Shown: positions 1-6,116, counted from the first letter of the stretch. The stretch is 6,433 bases of DNA from Deltaproteobacteria bacterium (GCA_016874895.1 VGSX01000212.1:1-6433), one strand, 5' to 3'. A program made the numbers and translations. The notes: generated from the letters alone by a model not told the origin.

Positions 1-116
1 GGGGCTGATAAAATTTTTTGTCTTTTTGTTGCCCCCGGCGCGTTTTAATCAGGTCTATTATCCCCATGTTGCTTGAGATGTCCTCCCTGCGGCAACGTGA
101 CGAAAAATTATTTTAA

Positions 117-126
117 CCCCCCCCCC
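117..126. repeat. Poly-C homopolymer tract (10 C)
   Basis: Ten consecutive C residues lie 4 bp before the perfect palindrome at 131-150. On the minus strand this is a G10 tract. It is outside any gene, so slippage here would not change a reading frame. It belongs to the same C-rich repeat block as the palindrome. Confidence 0.8.
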
Positions 127-130
127 AACT

Positions 131-150
131 CCCCCTTTTTAAAAAGGGGG
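131..150. repeat. Perfect C5T5A5G5 palindrome
   Basis: The 20 bases are an exact inverted repeat with no loop: five C, five T, five A, five G. One further pair (T130/A151) extends it to 22 bp. Similar C-rich/T-rich palindromes are common as dispersed intergenic repeats in several anaerobic and cyanobacterial genomes. Here it follows the 3' end of a minus-strand gene by about 95 bp and could also act as a weak bidirectional terminator, but no separate T-run follows on the minus strand. Confidence 0.75.
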
Positions 151-243
151 ACTTTAAAAAGTACGCCTCATTATCTCCCCTTTCCTTGAGGGGGGCAGAG
201 GGGGAAAATAATCATCGGGGGTGGCCCCAATCAGCCATGATTA

Positions 244-1422
244 TTACCAGATGAAATTATTTTTCACTTCCACTTCGCCGGATATTATCCTGGGGTGGTC
301 GACTGGTATCCGCCAATCCTCAAAACTGACAATGGAGTGATGCCGGCCGAATTTATCCAGGCAATTATAGCCGTTGCGTTTCCGGCTGTTATAACCGTAA
401 AATAAGGCATTGACTCCCTCTTCCAGGGCCCTGATCACGGCCTCGGCGGAAAACTCGGCCGGCGGCTGATAATCGGTCAGGCAGATCGCCTGGTTGGCCT
501 CAAACCGCCTCAGGAGGGGATGTTTATACATATCCAGGACCATGGGGCGAAAAGAACCGGCCGTGGCGACTCCCACCCGGCAACCCGGGAACAGATAGAG
601 CTGCCCGAAGTAATCTTTCAGGGCAAAATCCCCGGTCTTTTTATAAATCACATATTCCCCGGGCTGTTTTTTGTGGCGGCTGAACCCGAACCCGTCCACC
701 TCCAGGGCCCCCCGCTGAACAATAGTAAACAGTACCGCCAGCTGGGCCGCCGGCAATTCCAGCAGGTCTCGCAACTTCAATTGACTTTTCTCTAACGTTT
801 CTATTTCCTTTGCTGCTATTTCGGCCTGCAAAGCTTTCTGAAACCAGCGACCCAATTCCACCCCCTTGAGGCGATCCGGGGGAGGCGAATCAGGCATGAC
901 GCTTATATTTTCAAGCCGGTGGAGCGCCTGACTCAGGGCCGCCTCCTGCTCCCGCACCTTTTTTCCCGCCTGAGCTTGGGCGGCCACGTGGGGCGGCGCC
1001 TTGGTGGCCAGGAAGGCCAGCACTGACCAGGCTTCATCCGTCCCCCGGCGTAATTTTCGCTGCGGCCGGAGGAAATGGGGCAGAATGGCAAAGAGAATGG
1101 TCGCCAGTTTTTCGTCTAAGGGCGGCTGATAGTCAAAATCAATCTGGACCAGGTCTTTGAGCAACCACTGGCGCTTCCGTTCGTATTCCTCCGGGAATAC
1201 CACCCGGTAGTTGGCCACGAGAGATTTGAGGCTCAGAGACCTGACAAAATAGCTGCCGTCCACCTGAATCAGGGTCTCCGACAGGCCGCAGGCCCCCCCC
1301 GATCCCGGATCGGCGGCCAGGAATCCCAGCTCTGCCTTTATCTGCGGATCAAACAGCAAGGGCGCATAGACGTAGCCCGAGCGGATGACAACCTCGGTAT
1401 CGGACGCCAACACCTGCCACAT
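244..1422 (-). CDS. Unrecognised 392-aa protein, possible E2/UBC-like C-terminal region
   Basis: I do not recognise this protein with confidence. It has no signal peptide or membrane segment, so it is probably cytoplasmic. Residues about 148-220 are rich in A, E, K, Q and L and look helical or coiled-coil. Residues about 255-345 look like a small alpha/beta domain, with a His-Pro at 301-302, then Ile-Cys-Leu at 313-315, then a helix ending near 342. That order (strands, HP, spacer, CL, helix) recalls bacterial E2/UBC-like proteins, including the PRTRC-B type, but the resemblance is by eye only and the usual Asn after HP is missing. The ATG at 1422 lies 21 bp after the stop of the 121-aa gene, with only a G-rich stretch as ribosome-binding site. 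It is the last gene of a probable AbrB-led operon. It is certainly a gene, judging from its length, codon bias and packing; its function is open. Confidence 0.85.
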   Translation of the reverse strand: MWQVLASDTEVVIRSGYVYAPLLFDPQIKAELGFLAADPGSGGACGLSETLIQVDGSYFVRSLSLKSLVANYRVVFPEEYERKRQWLLKDLVQIDFDYQPPLDEKLATILFAILPHFLRPQRKLRRGTDEAWSVLAFLATKAPPHVAAQAQAGKKVREQEAALSQALHRLENISVMPDSPPPDRLKGVELGRWFQKALQAEIAAKEIETLEKSQLKLRDLLELPAAQLAVLFTIVQRGALEVDGFGFSRHKKQPGEYVIYKKTGDFALKDYFGQLYLFPGCRVGVATAGSFRPMVLDMYKHPLLRRFEANQAICLTDYQPPAEFSAEAVIRALEEGVNALFYGYNSRKRNGYNCLDKFGRHHSIVSFEDWRIPVDHPRIISGEVEVKNNFIW

Positions 1423-1443
1423 ACCCGGCCCCCGAGGCGATCC

Positions 1444-1809
1444 TTAAAAAACTCCGCCTTCTTGGGGTTTAATGGCCCGCACCGGCGCGTAGAAATAATT
1501 TTCACCTTCCTCCGACTGTTCCAGCCGGGCATAATCCAGGGCCTGGGACTGGAGGTCCCGGCCCTTGGCCATCAAGATGCCGCCTTGGAGCTGTCTCATA
1601 ATATCATCCAGAATCTGCCGCTCCTCAATGCTCCAATCCCGGCGGGCCAACATCTCCCGGCACAAATCGGCCAAGGGTTTGTTCTCATAACTTCCCGGCT
1701 CGAAAATCGCCAGCAAACCTTCGCCAGCCTGGCCGGGAATAATCTCCACCACCAAAGGCAGTAGTTCTTCCCGGGGTTGCTTCTCCGACGCCGTGGTAAG
1801 TTCCGTCAT
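1444..1809 (-). CDS. Unrecognised 121-aa protein of the AbrB-led operon
   Basis: This is a small, acidic, soluble protein with no signal peptide, membrane segment or motif I can name. The start is fixed by a good G-rich ribosome-binding site (GGAGGG, 5 nt before the ATG at 1809). A beta-like segment at about residues 17-36 is followed by a helical region at about 44-75, and the last residues are a Gly-Gly-Val-Phe tail. It starts 20 bp after the AbrB-like gene ends and is followed 21 bp later by the 392-aa gene, so the three are probably co-transcribed and functionally linked. It sits where a toxin would in an AbrB/MazE module, but it does not look like a PIN, MazF or RelE protein. A ubiquitin-like role is conceivable from the Gly-Gly near the end, but that is weak. 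Confidence 0.75.
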   Translation of the reverse strand: MTELTTASEKQPREELLPLVVEIIPGQAGEGLLAIFEPGSYENKPLADLCREMLARRDWSIEERQILDDIMRQLQGGILMAKGRDLQSQALDYARLEQSEEGENYFYAPVRAIKPQEGGVF

Positions 1810-1829
1810 AAGGTCCCTCCCCTGCCCTG

Positions 1830-2069
1830 TTACCGGGCTGATTCCTTGGGCTTGGAAAATTCCGCCAGATCCTGGTAAACCGGATGCCCCGGCCTTCCAG
1901 GGTCCCCTAAAGCCGCTTCCTGTCTATCCACCAAAACTTTGGTTTTTATGATCAGATGGGATTTCTCCAGTTCGATTTCCAGGAGGTCGCCTTCCTTGAT
2001 GTCCAAGATTTCCCGCAAAGTTTTTGGCAGGGTTATCTGGCCATGCCGCAACACTTTCACCACACTCAT
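1830..2069 (-). CDS. AbrB/MazE/SpoVT-type DNA-binding regulator
   Basis: The first about 46 residues are a typical swapped-hairpin AbrB domain: a VVKVLRHGQITLPKTLREIL-like start (G at 10, QITLP at 11-15), then the DIKEGDLLEIELE core at about 23-35, then a final strand. Family members bind DNA as dimers and serve as antitoxins or transition-state regulators. The tail from about residue 49 is hydrophilic and carries Pro-Gly-His-Pro, with no further domain I know. The ATG at 2069 has a GAGGAG ribosome-binding site 6 nt upstream. It heads a tight cluster with the 121-aa and 392-aa genes (20 and 21 bp gaps), so autoregulation of that operon is likely. A strong promoter and an imperfect palindrome lie just upstream. 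The family call is secure; the regulated target is inferred. Confidence 0.9.
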   Translation of the reverse strand: MSVVKVLRHGQITLPKTLREILDIKEGDLLEIELEKSHLIIKTKVLVDRQEAALGDPGRPGHPVYQDLAEFSKPKESAR

Positions 2070-2095
2070 GGCAGGCTCCTCGTGAGTCGCAACCG

Positions 2096-2125
2096 GAATT
2101 TACGTATCATGTAATTATGAAATTC
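2096..2125. promoter_or_regulatory. Imperfect palindrome, candidate AbrB autoregulatory operator
   Basis: The outer arms GAATTT (2096-2101) and AAATTC (2120-2125) are perfect inverted copies; inside them 3 of 9 further pairs match. The element begins directly next to the -10 box and covers the predicted transcription start, where a bound dimer would block initiation. Binding by the AbrB-like product is inferred from position only. Confidence 0.35.
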
Positions 2126-2154
2126 ACTATAACTTTTTTCCCGGCCCCCGTCAA
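2126..2154 (-). promoter_or_regulatory. Sigma70-like promoter of the AbrB-led operon
   Basis: On the minus strand a -35 box TTGACG (2154-2149) and a -10 box TATAGT (2131-2126) are separated by exactly 17 bp; each matches the consensus at 5 of 6 positions. Transcription would start near 2119, about 50 bp before the AbrB-like ATG. This is the best promoter match in the window. Confidence 0.7.
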
Positions 2155-2185
2155 TTCCTAAGCCGGTTATTCTGAATGGTATAAA

Positions 2186-2608
2186 TCACCGCCCATACAC
2201 TGGGACGCCGAGGCGGACGGCGGCCTGGCGCAGGACCCCGTCCGTCGTGGCCAAAGGCAGGCCATGGCGCATGGCCAGATGCACATAGGCGGCGTCGTAG
2301 ATAAATAGCCCCTGCTCCCGGGCCAGGGCCAGGATCTCACCGAAGACCTCCGCCGTTCTCTGACTCTCCACGGTTATGGGCAGCTGCCCGATGAGGGCCA
2401 GAAACTGGACCGTGGCCGCCTGGTTGAGCCGATCCCGCCGTTCGGCAACTACCAGTCCGTTCCCCACCTCCAGGGCCCAGATGGCCGGAACCAGGGCTTC
2501 ATCCTCGGCCAGGGCCTCCAACACAGCATCGGCATAAGGAATTGCTTCGTCTTCAAAGGCCCAGGCCAACGTTATCGAGGCATCCAAGATCAGGCCGGGC
2601 GGCGACAT
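2186..2608 (-). CDS. vapC: PIN-domain ribonuclease toxin (VapC-type)
   Basis: This is a 140-residue PIN-domain protein, the usual VapC length. VapC toxins are Mg-dependent RNases that cut tRNA or rRNA and are held inactive by their antitoxin. The acidic active-site residues are all visible: Asp9 in the first strand (LILDAS), Glu47 (ALEVGN), Asp105 (YDAAYVHLA) and Asp123 (ATTDGVL). The toxin therefore looks intact. Its ATG at 2608 shares one base with the TAA of the upstream antitoxin, so translation is coupled and antitoxin is made first, as usual for these modules. There is no terminator that I can see before the next promoter. The symbol is at family level. Confidence 0.92.
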   Translation of the reverse strand: MSPPGLILDASITLAWAFEDEAIPYADAVLEALAEDEALVPAIWALEVGNGLVVAERRDRLNQAATVQFLALIGQLPITVESQRTAEVFGEILALAREQGLFIYDAAYVHLAMRHGLPLATTDGVLRQAAVRLGVPVYGR

Positions 2609-2847
2609 TATCGACGCCCCGCCTCGATTAACTCCCGCAGACTTATTCCTGCCAGGCGGCGCCCCCGGCGGAAGAGCTTCAGGGCGGAGATGGCCGCTTT
2701 CGGGTCGCTTATACGGGAAGCGGGCACCGGAGCCAGCACCGCCACTGGGACGCCATGCCGGGTGATGACAAATTCCTCTCCCTGAGCCACCTGCTCCAGT
2801 AGTTGGGAAAGTCGGGTTTTGGCCTCATAGGCTCCTACTTGGATCAT
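2608..2847 (-). CDS. vapB: Phd/YefM-type antitoxin (VapB)
   Basis: The N-terminal half (about residues 1-42) is a classic Phd/YefM fold: a start with Ala-Lys-Thr-Arg-Leu-Ser at 9-14, a helix with LLEQVAQGEE, then VITRHGVPVAVLAPV. This domain dimerises and binds the operator. The C-terminal half (about 43-79) is basic and flexible, ending in a helix with LRELIEAGRR, and should wrap the toxin. The ATG at 2847 follows a GGGGGAG ribosome-binding site. The stop overlaps the toxin start by one base. With its toxin it should neutralise the RNase and jointly repress the promoter, where a palindrome covers the region upstream. Confidence 0.9.
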   Translation of the reverse strand: MIQVGAYEAKTRLSQLLEQVAQGEEFVITRHGVPVAVLAPVPASRISDPKAAISALKLFRRGRRLAGISLRELIEAGRR

Positions 2848-2860
2848 ACTTCTCCCCCTT

Positions 2861-2885
2861 TTAATCTAGTCTAAGACTAGTTTAA
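2861..2885. promoter_or_regulatory. Palindromic operator candidate upstream of vapBC
   Basis: A near-perfect inverted repeat: arms TTAATCTAGTC (2861-2871) and GACTAGTTTAA (2875-2885) around a central TAA, with 10 of 11 pairs matching. It sits 14 bp upstream of the antitoxin ATG. A TTGATT -35-like hexamer lies at its upstream edge (minus strand), so the palindrome would overlap the promoter. This is the normal place for VapB-VapC autorepression. Confidence 0.6.
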
Positions 2886-2903
2886 TCAAGCATCAGACCG
2901 CTG

Positions 2904-3194
2904 TCAAGAAAACCAATGGACCAGGCCGATGCCGCCCATGAGCCAGCCGGCCGTCATAGCACCGACTTTACCGGCCCAATTAGACACCCCCGCTACCTTG
3001 GCCGTCGCCGCCCCAACCTGCAGGTCCGCCGGGTTGTAGGAGACCAGGCTTAGAATGAGAAAGACATCCAGGACCAGCAAAATGAGGGCGAACATCTCCT
3101 GGCTGAGGCGTCGGCCGGGGGCCCCTTCGGGCGGCGGCGTCACCTTCCGGGTTGGGGCAGGAGCCTTCTTTTTTCGTTTTTTAGCGGCAGGCAT
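2904..3194 (-). pseudogene. ftsK: Truncated FtsK/SpoIIIE N-terminus (membrane part only)
   Basis: The 96-residue product begins with a basic, Ala/Pro-rich cytoplasmic segment (residues 1-30, AAKKRKKKAP). A membrane helix follows (about 34-52), then the Ser-Tyr-Asn-Pro-Ala-Asp motif (52-57) that marks the first loop of FtsK membrane domains, and a second amphipathic/hydrophobic segment (about 72-91). It then runs into Val-His-Trp-Phe-Ser and a TGA. A full FtsK has about 700-800 residues with four membrane helices and a RecA-like motor; all of that is missing and cannot be hidden by a frameshift, because vapB starts 57 bp further on. The break lies near 2918. The start is the ATG at 3194 from family comparison; it has no clear ribosome-binding site. 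It may be a dead fragment from a duplication or deletion, with the working ftsK elsewhere, or a small membrane protein. Confidence 0.8.
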
Positions 3195-3225
3195 CGGATA
3201 AAGTTGGAAATTTTTTAATGTCCCT

Positions 3226-3254
3226 ATGTTAACCAGTCCGACTAGGGATTGCAA
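3226..3254 (-). promoter_or_regulatory. Possible promoter of the ftsK fragment
   Basis: On the minus strand TTGCAA (3254-3249) and TAACAT (3231-3226) are 17 bp apart, each matching the sigma70 boxes at 4 of 6 positions. It lies about 30 bp upstream of the ATG at 3194 and just downstream of the terminator that closes the cytochrome gene, which is where a new promoter is needed. Confidence 0.35.
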
Positions 3255-3276
3255 CGCGAGAGTTTCTGGAGAGGTG

Positions 3277-3293
3277 GCCAAGCACAGCTTGGC
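3277..3293. repeat. Short palindrome, first of a related pair
   Basis: Arms GCCAAGC and GCTTGGC surround a 3-nt loop (ACA). The inner 15 bases match the neighbouring palindrome at 12 positions. One of the changed stem pairs is compensated (C-G here, T-A there), so pairing is preserved. The two together resemble REP/BIME-type intergenic repeats. Confidence 0.65.
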
Positions 3294-3295
3294 AG

Positions 3296-3328
3296 AAAAA
3301 AATGGTTCCCAAGTGCAACTTGGGAACC
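3296..3328 (-). terminator. Intrinsic terminator after the cytochrome gene
   Basis: On the minus strand a perfect 11-bp stem (GGTTCCCAAGT / ACTTGGGAACC, loop of 3) at 3328-3304 is followed one base later by seven T (3302-3296). This is a textbook Rho-independent terminator about 130 bp beyond the cytochrome stop. The stem itself is the second member of the related palindrome pair, so a dispersed repeat seems to serve as terminator. Confidence 0.8.
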
Positions 3329-3460
3329 AGGATGAAAGATTTTCTCATAAGTCAACGACATTGAGTGTCCAGGGGCTGGCGATTATCGGGCAGAGGCCTT
3401 TTGGTAATCTTTTACTGACCCCTGACCACTGGCCCCTGACCACTGTCTACTGACGACTTA
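3329..3460. repeat. Heptamer tandem repeat next to the cytochrome stop
   Basis: Positions 3414-3455 are six head-to-tail 7-bp units with the consensus (A/C)CTGACC: ACTGACC, CCTGACC, ACTGGCC, CCTGACC, ACTGTCT, ACTGACG. A partial seventh reaches the stop codon. Such heptamers, reading as Val-Ser-Gly-Gln-Trp-Ser-Val when translated, are scattered in intergenic regions of many bacterial genomes. The remainder (3329-3413) shows nothing I can name. Confidence 0.6.
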
Positions 3461-6034
3461 TCACGCTTCGGGGTTCTTATCCTCCTCTTCTTTGACGTAC
3501 TCCTTATACCACACCGAATGATGCTTCTTGGCCCAATTGCGGCTGACCTTGCCGTCTACCAGGATGCGCCAGGTGCCGGGATTGGCAATGGTCCCCAGGT
3601 AGGCGTGGGCGATGATGGCCGCCACAAAGATTACCGCAAAGAAGCCATGGATAGTGGACATCAGACAGCTCAGGGTCAGGGGCAGATCGGTCTTGAAGAT
3701 CAGCGCCACCCCGGTGACGCCCATGATCACGGTAAGGATGGTGGTGAGCCAGAAGAAAATCTTCTGCCCGGCGTTCATCCGGCCGGCCGGGACTTCCACT
3801 TCCTTGCCGCCCAAATAGCCGCCATGTTTGGCCAGCCATTCCTTGTCATAGGGCTCGAAACGGGCGTATTTACCCCAAATGCCGAAACTGATCACCGAGG
3901 CTGCCAGGAAGATAAGCCCCACCACCCAGTGGATGATGACCGCCATCTGAGGCGTGCCGAAGGACATCTGTAATAAGGTTATATTATTAAAGAAAAAGAT
4001 ATAGCCGGTGAAGGCCAGGATCAGGAAACTCCCCATCCGGAACAGGTGGGTCCAGCGTTCGGAGAGCGGGAACCAGGTGATTTCCGTGGGCGCACCGTAA
4101 AAATCCGCCACCTTGGGCCCCTGGCCGGTGTAATGCAGCACCAGGCCGAAGACCAGCACCAGCATGAGGAGGCTGACATAAGGCGTCAGGTAAAGCTGGT
4201 GAAACTGGTTCAGGTAAAAGGCCCAGGGCTGGCAGCCGAAGAGGCGGCCCGAACTGATGGTGTCGGGTTTGCCGGTGGGACCGAATAGACTGGTGACGAT
4301 CTGGCCCTTGAACATATGGGCCTCGGTGGAATGGCAGTCGCCGCAGCCACCCGCGCCCAGGGCCAGCCCGGTGGGCGCGACGTTATGATTGATGTTAAAG
4401 CCTTCCATGTGCGCGGCCCAGGTGTGGTCCACGGCCGCCACCACCTCGCCCTTGTCGTCTAAGTGATAGGACATGCCCCCCTTGTGATAATAGGGCTTGA
4501 TCTGCTGGAACCGCTTGCTGCCTTGGAGGGTTTCACTCAGGGCGGTGAGGATGATCTTTATCTGTTCCGGGGTATGGATTTCGGGTTTCATGGGATCGGC
4601 CGGCTTAAGCTGGTCCTTGGCCTTTTCGTAGGCTTTCTTATTTTCCCGGCCGAAGAGGGGATAATGAATGCCGTCTTTATCCAGGTTGGTGTAGAAAACC
4701 CCCAGGAGGACGTTCACCGGGGCCAGTTGGCCGCGTTTCAGGTGTGCGAAGCGAGGATGCCAGGAAAAATAATCGCCGATCCTTTTGGGAGATTTGGCAG
4801 GATCATGAAGATTCATTGTGGGGTAGTTCACCATGGCCCCGGTGGTGACGTCGAATCCCTCCCCGCCGGCAATGTGCAACTGAGGAATATGGCAGACCTC
4901 ACAGGCCAGCTTTTCCAGGTGGTTGGGCCGGACGCTCAGGTGAGCCGGGCGGGGCGCCCCCATATAGCCCTGGTAGTGGCAATCCTTGCAGGTCATGATA
5001 GTGTTGTCCAGATCGTCCCGGACGCTGGAGACGTTCTCGTCACCCTTGGCGAACTGGTGCTGAATTCTGGTGATTTTTAGCTTCGGGTCCTCGATGGCCG
5101 GATGGCAGTCGGCGCAGGACATGCCCCGGGAGTTGTGGACATCGAAGTTCCGGCGGTCGTTCCAGGAAAAGCCTCTTTTCTTGGCATCGGAGATGCCGTG
5201 GCAGAAGTTGCAATTTTCCGAGGGCGGGGGATAGGCCAGATCCAGAACGATCTTGCCATCCTCGTTGAATAAGCGTCGGTTATAAAATACCCTGGGCTCC
5301 TGGCCCTCCTTCACCAGACCCACCACCTGACCGATGCCCGAGGCCGCAGTAGAGGCCCATTTGAAGTTCCACATCTTCAACTGCTTGTTGCGTTCGGGAA
5401 AATTATAGCCCGGCAGGTGGCAGATGAGGCAGTCAGCCTCCACCACCCCGGACTTATCCCACTTGCTTTTGTAGTAATCGCCGTCCAGGGATTGGGCCAG
5501 GGAAGGGTCTTCTTTAAGGCGCTGATCATAACGTTTGCCGTCCCGGTCGAATTCCAGGCCGCCGCCGCCCGGGTGGCAGCCGCCGCAGCCGGGCTGACCG
5601 ATGTTCTTGGGATCGGTGGGACCGACGGCGACCCACTCGAACATGGCAATGTCGATCTCTTCAGGATGATTATTCTTTTTCTTCGCCAACTGGCGAAAGG
5701 AGGGCGGTCAGAACTTCCCCAGCATGCCGTCGGACAGCACCCAGGGATTTCCTTTGGCAATGCCAAAATCGTCTTTGATAACATCCCACCCTTGTTGAAA
5801 GTGGTAACCTTTGGTGATTTCATCGTAGTTGTGGCAGGGTCCGCAGGTCTGTCTGGGGCTGTAAGGCTGATCGGCATTTTCACCGGTGAGGGGATTGATG
5901 ATCTTACCGTCTTCGGTCTTTAGGTGGAAGGGAATGCAGGCCCTTTCCCGGGCCGCGGCCGCGCTCATGAGCAGCATTCCCCCCAAGAAGGCAGCCAGCA
6001 GGATTGCTGGCCAACGCACCTTTTTCCAGGCCAT
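3461..6034 (-). CDS. CbcL-like octaheme c / diheme b cytochrome, putative selenoprotein (Sec at 5710-5708)
   Basis: I read this as one 857-residue protein with an in-frame UGA (residue 109) translated as selenocysteine. The start is the ATG at 6034: AGGAGG lies 9 nt upstream and a signal peptide follows (about residues 1-28, ending SAAAA). The c-type domain has eight CxxCH motifs at about 64, 150, 202, 275, 307, 349, 378 and 564. The C-terminal part (about 615-814) has five membrane helices and matches the FdnI/HydC diheme cytochrome b family: histidines at 662, 702, 796 and 810 have the spacing (40 and 14) expected of heme-b ligands, and the Gly-Thr-Trp...Trp-Ala-Lys-Lys-His-His tail is typical. 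The layout resembles Geobacter CbcL, an inner-membrane quinol oxidoreductase for low-potential extracellular electron transfer; that role is inferred. The downstream part alone would lack a signal peptide although its hemes must be attached in the periplasm. A nonsense mutation is the main alternative. Confidence 0.8.
5681..5710 (-). promoter_or_regulatory. UGA codon with bacterial SECIS-like hairpin
   Basis: The UGA (5710-5708) is followed by a hairpin at 5699-5681: CUU, one unpaired U, CGCC, loop AGUU, GGCG, AAG. There are 16 nt between the UGA and the loop. Known bacterial SECIS elements carry a G in the first two loop positions and lie 16-37 nt after the UGA. In E. coli fdhF the bulged U17 and loop G23/U24 contact SelB. 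Here the bulged U and the loop G-U have the same 6- and 7-nt separation, two bases closer to the UGA. The hairpin lies inside the coding sequence, as it must in bacteria. Confidence 0.75.
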
Positions 6035-6074
6035 AGGGGCTAACCTCCTGGGCATAAAATATAATAGCCCCTTA

Positions 6075-6103
6075 AATGTACTTCCTTTTCCACATAAGTT
6101 CAA
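6075..6103 (-). promoter_or_regulatory. Possible promoter of the cytochrome gene
   Basis: In the 82-bp gap after treY, minus-strand TTGAAC (6103-6098) and TACATT (6080-6075) are 17 bp apart, each 4 of 6 to the sigma70 boxes. A start near 6068 would leave a leader of about 35 nt. No terminator separates treY from it, so read-through is also possible. Confidence 0.4.
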
Positions 6104-6116
6104 TTCATTTTTCAGC

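Larger units (their letters stand above)
1..243. other. Non-coding stretch downstream of the 392-aa gene
   Basis: I see no credible coding region in either strand here. The stretch contains a run of ten C, a perfect 20-bp palindrome and a second, imperfect C-rich/G-rich hairpin around 175-200 (CCCCT and AGGGG arms). The base composition is strongly skewed and looks like accumulated intergenic repeat elements. If the minus-strand operon continues, its next gene lies beyond the left edge. Confidence 0.6.

Noticed and set aside
1338..1532. Minus-strand 64-aa frame across the 121/392-aa gene junction
   Set aside because: It overlaps both neighbouring genes in another frame and has no ribosome-binding site or recognisable content.
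3195..3281. N-terminal extension of the ftsK fragment to TTG 3281
   Set aside because: The extension would be translated from the short palindrome and spacer and does not resemble FtsK, whose basic start fits the ATG at 3194.
3414..3455. CRISPR array
   Set aside because: The units are seven bases long and contiguous, with no spacers; no other regularly spaced repeats are present in the window.
4463..5080. Plus-strand 205-aa open frame opposite the cytochrome
   Set aside because: It is antisense to a clear multiheme gene, has no recognisable motif, and arises from high GC; the same holds for the plus-strand frames at 3518-3973, 4046-4288 and 5417-5923.
3461..5689. A separate 742-aa cytochrome starting at TTG 5689
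   Set aside because: No ribosome-binding site, no signal peptide despite seven CxxCH motifs, and the same frame continues upstream across a single UGA; the TTG codon lies inside the SECIS-like hairpin.
5708..5710. Simple nonsense mutation or sequencing error at the UGA
   Set aside because: Possible but less likely: the rest of the frame is intact, and a SECIS-like hairpin at the right distance would have to be coincidental.
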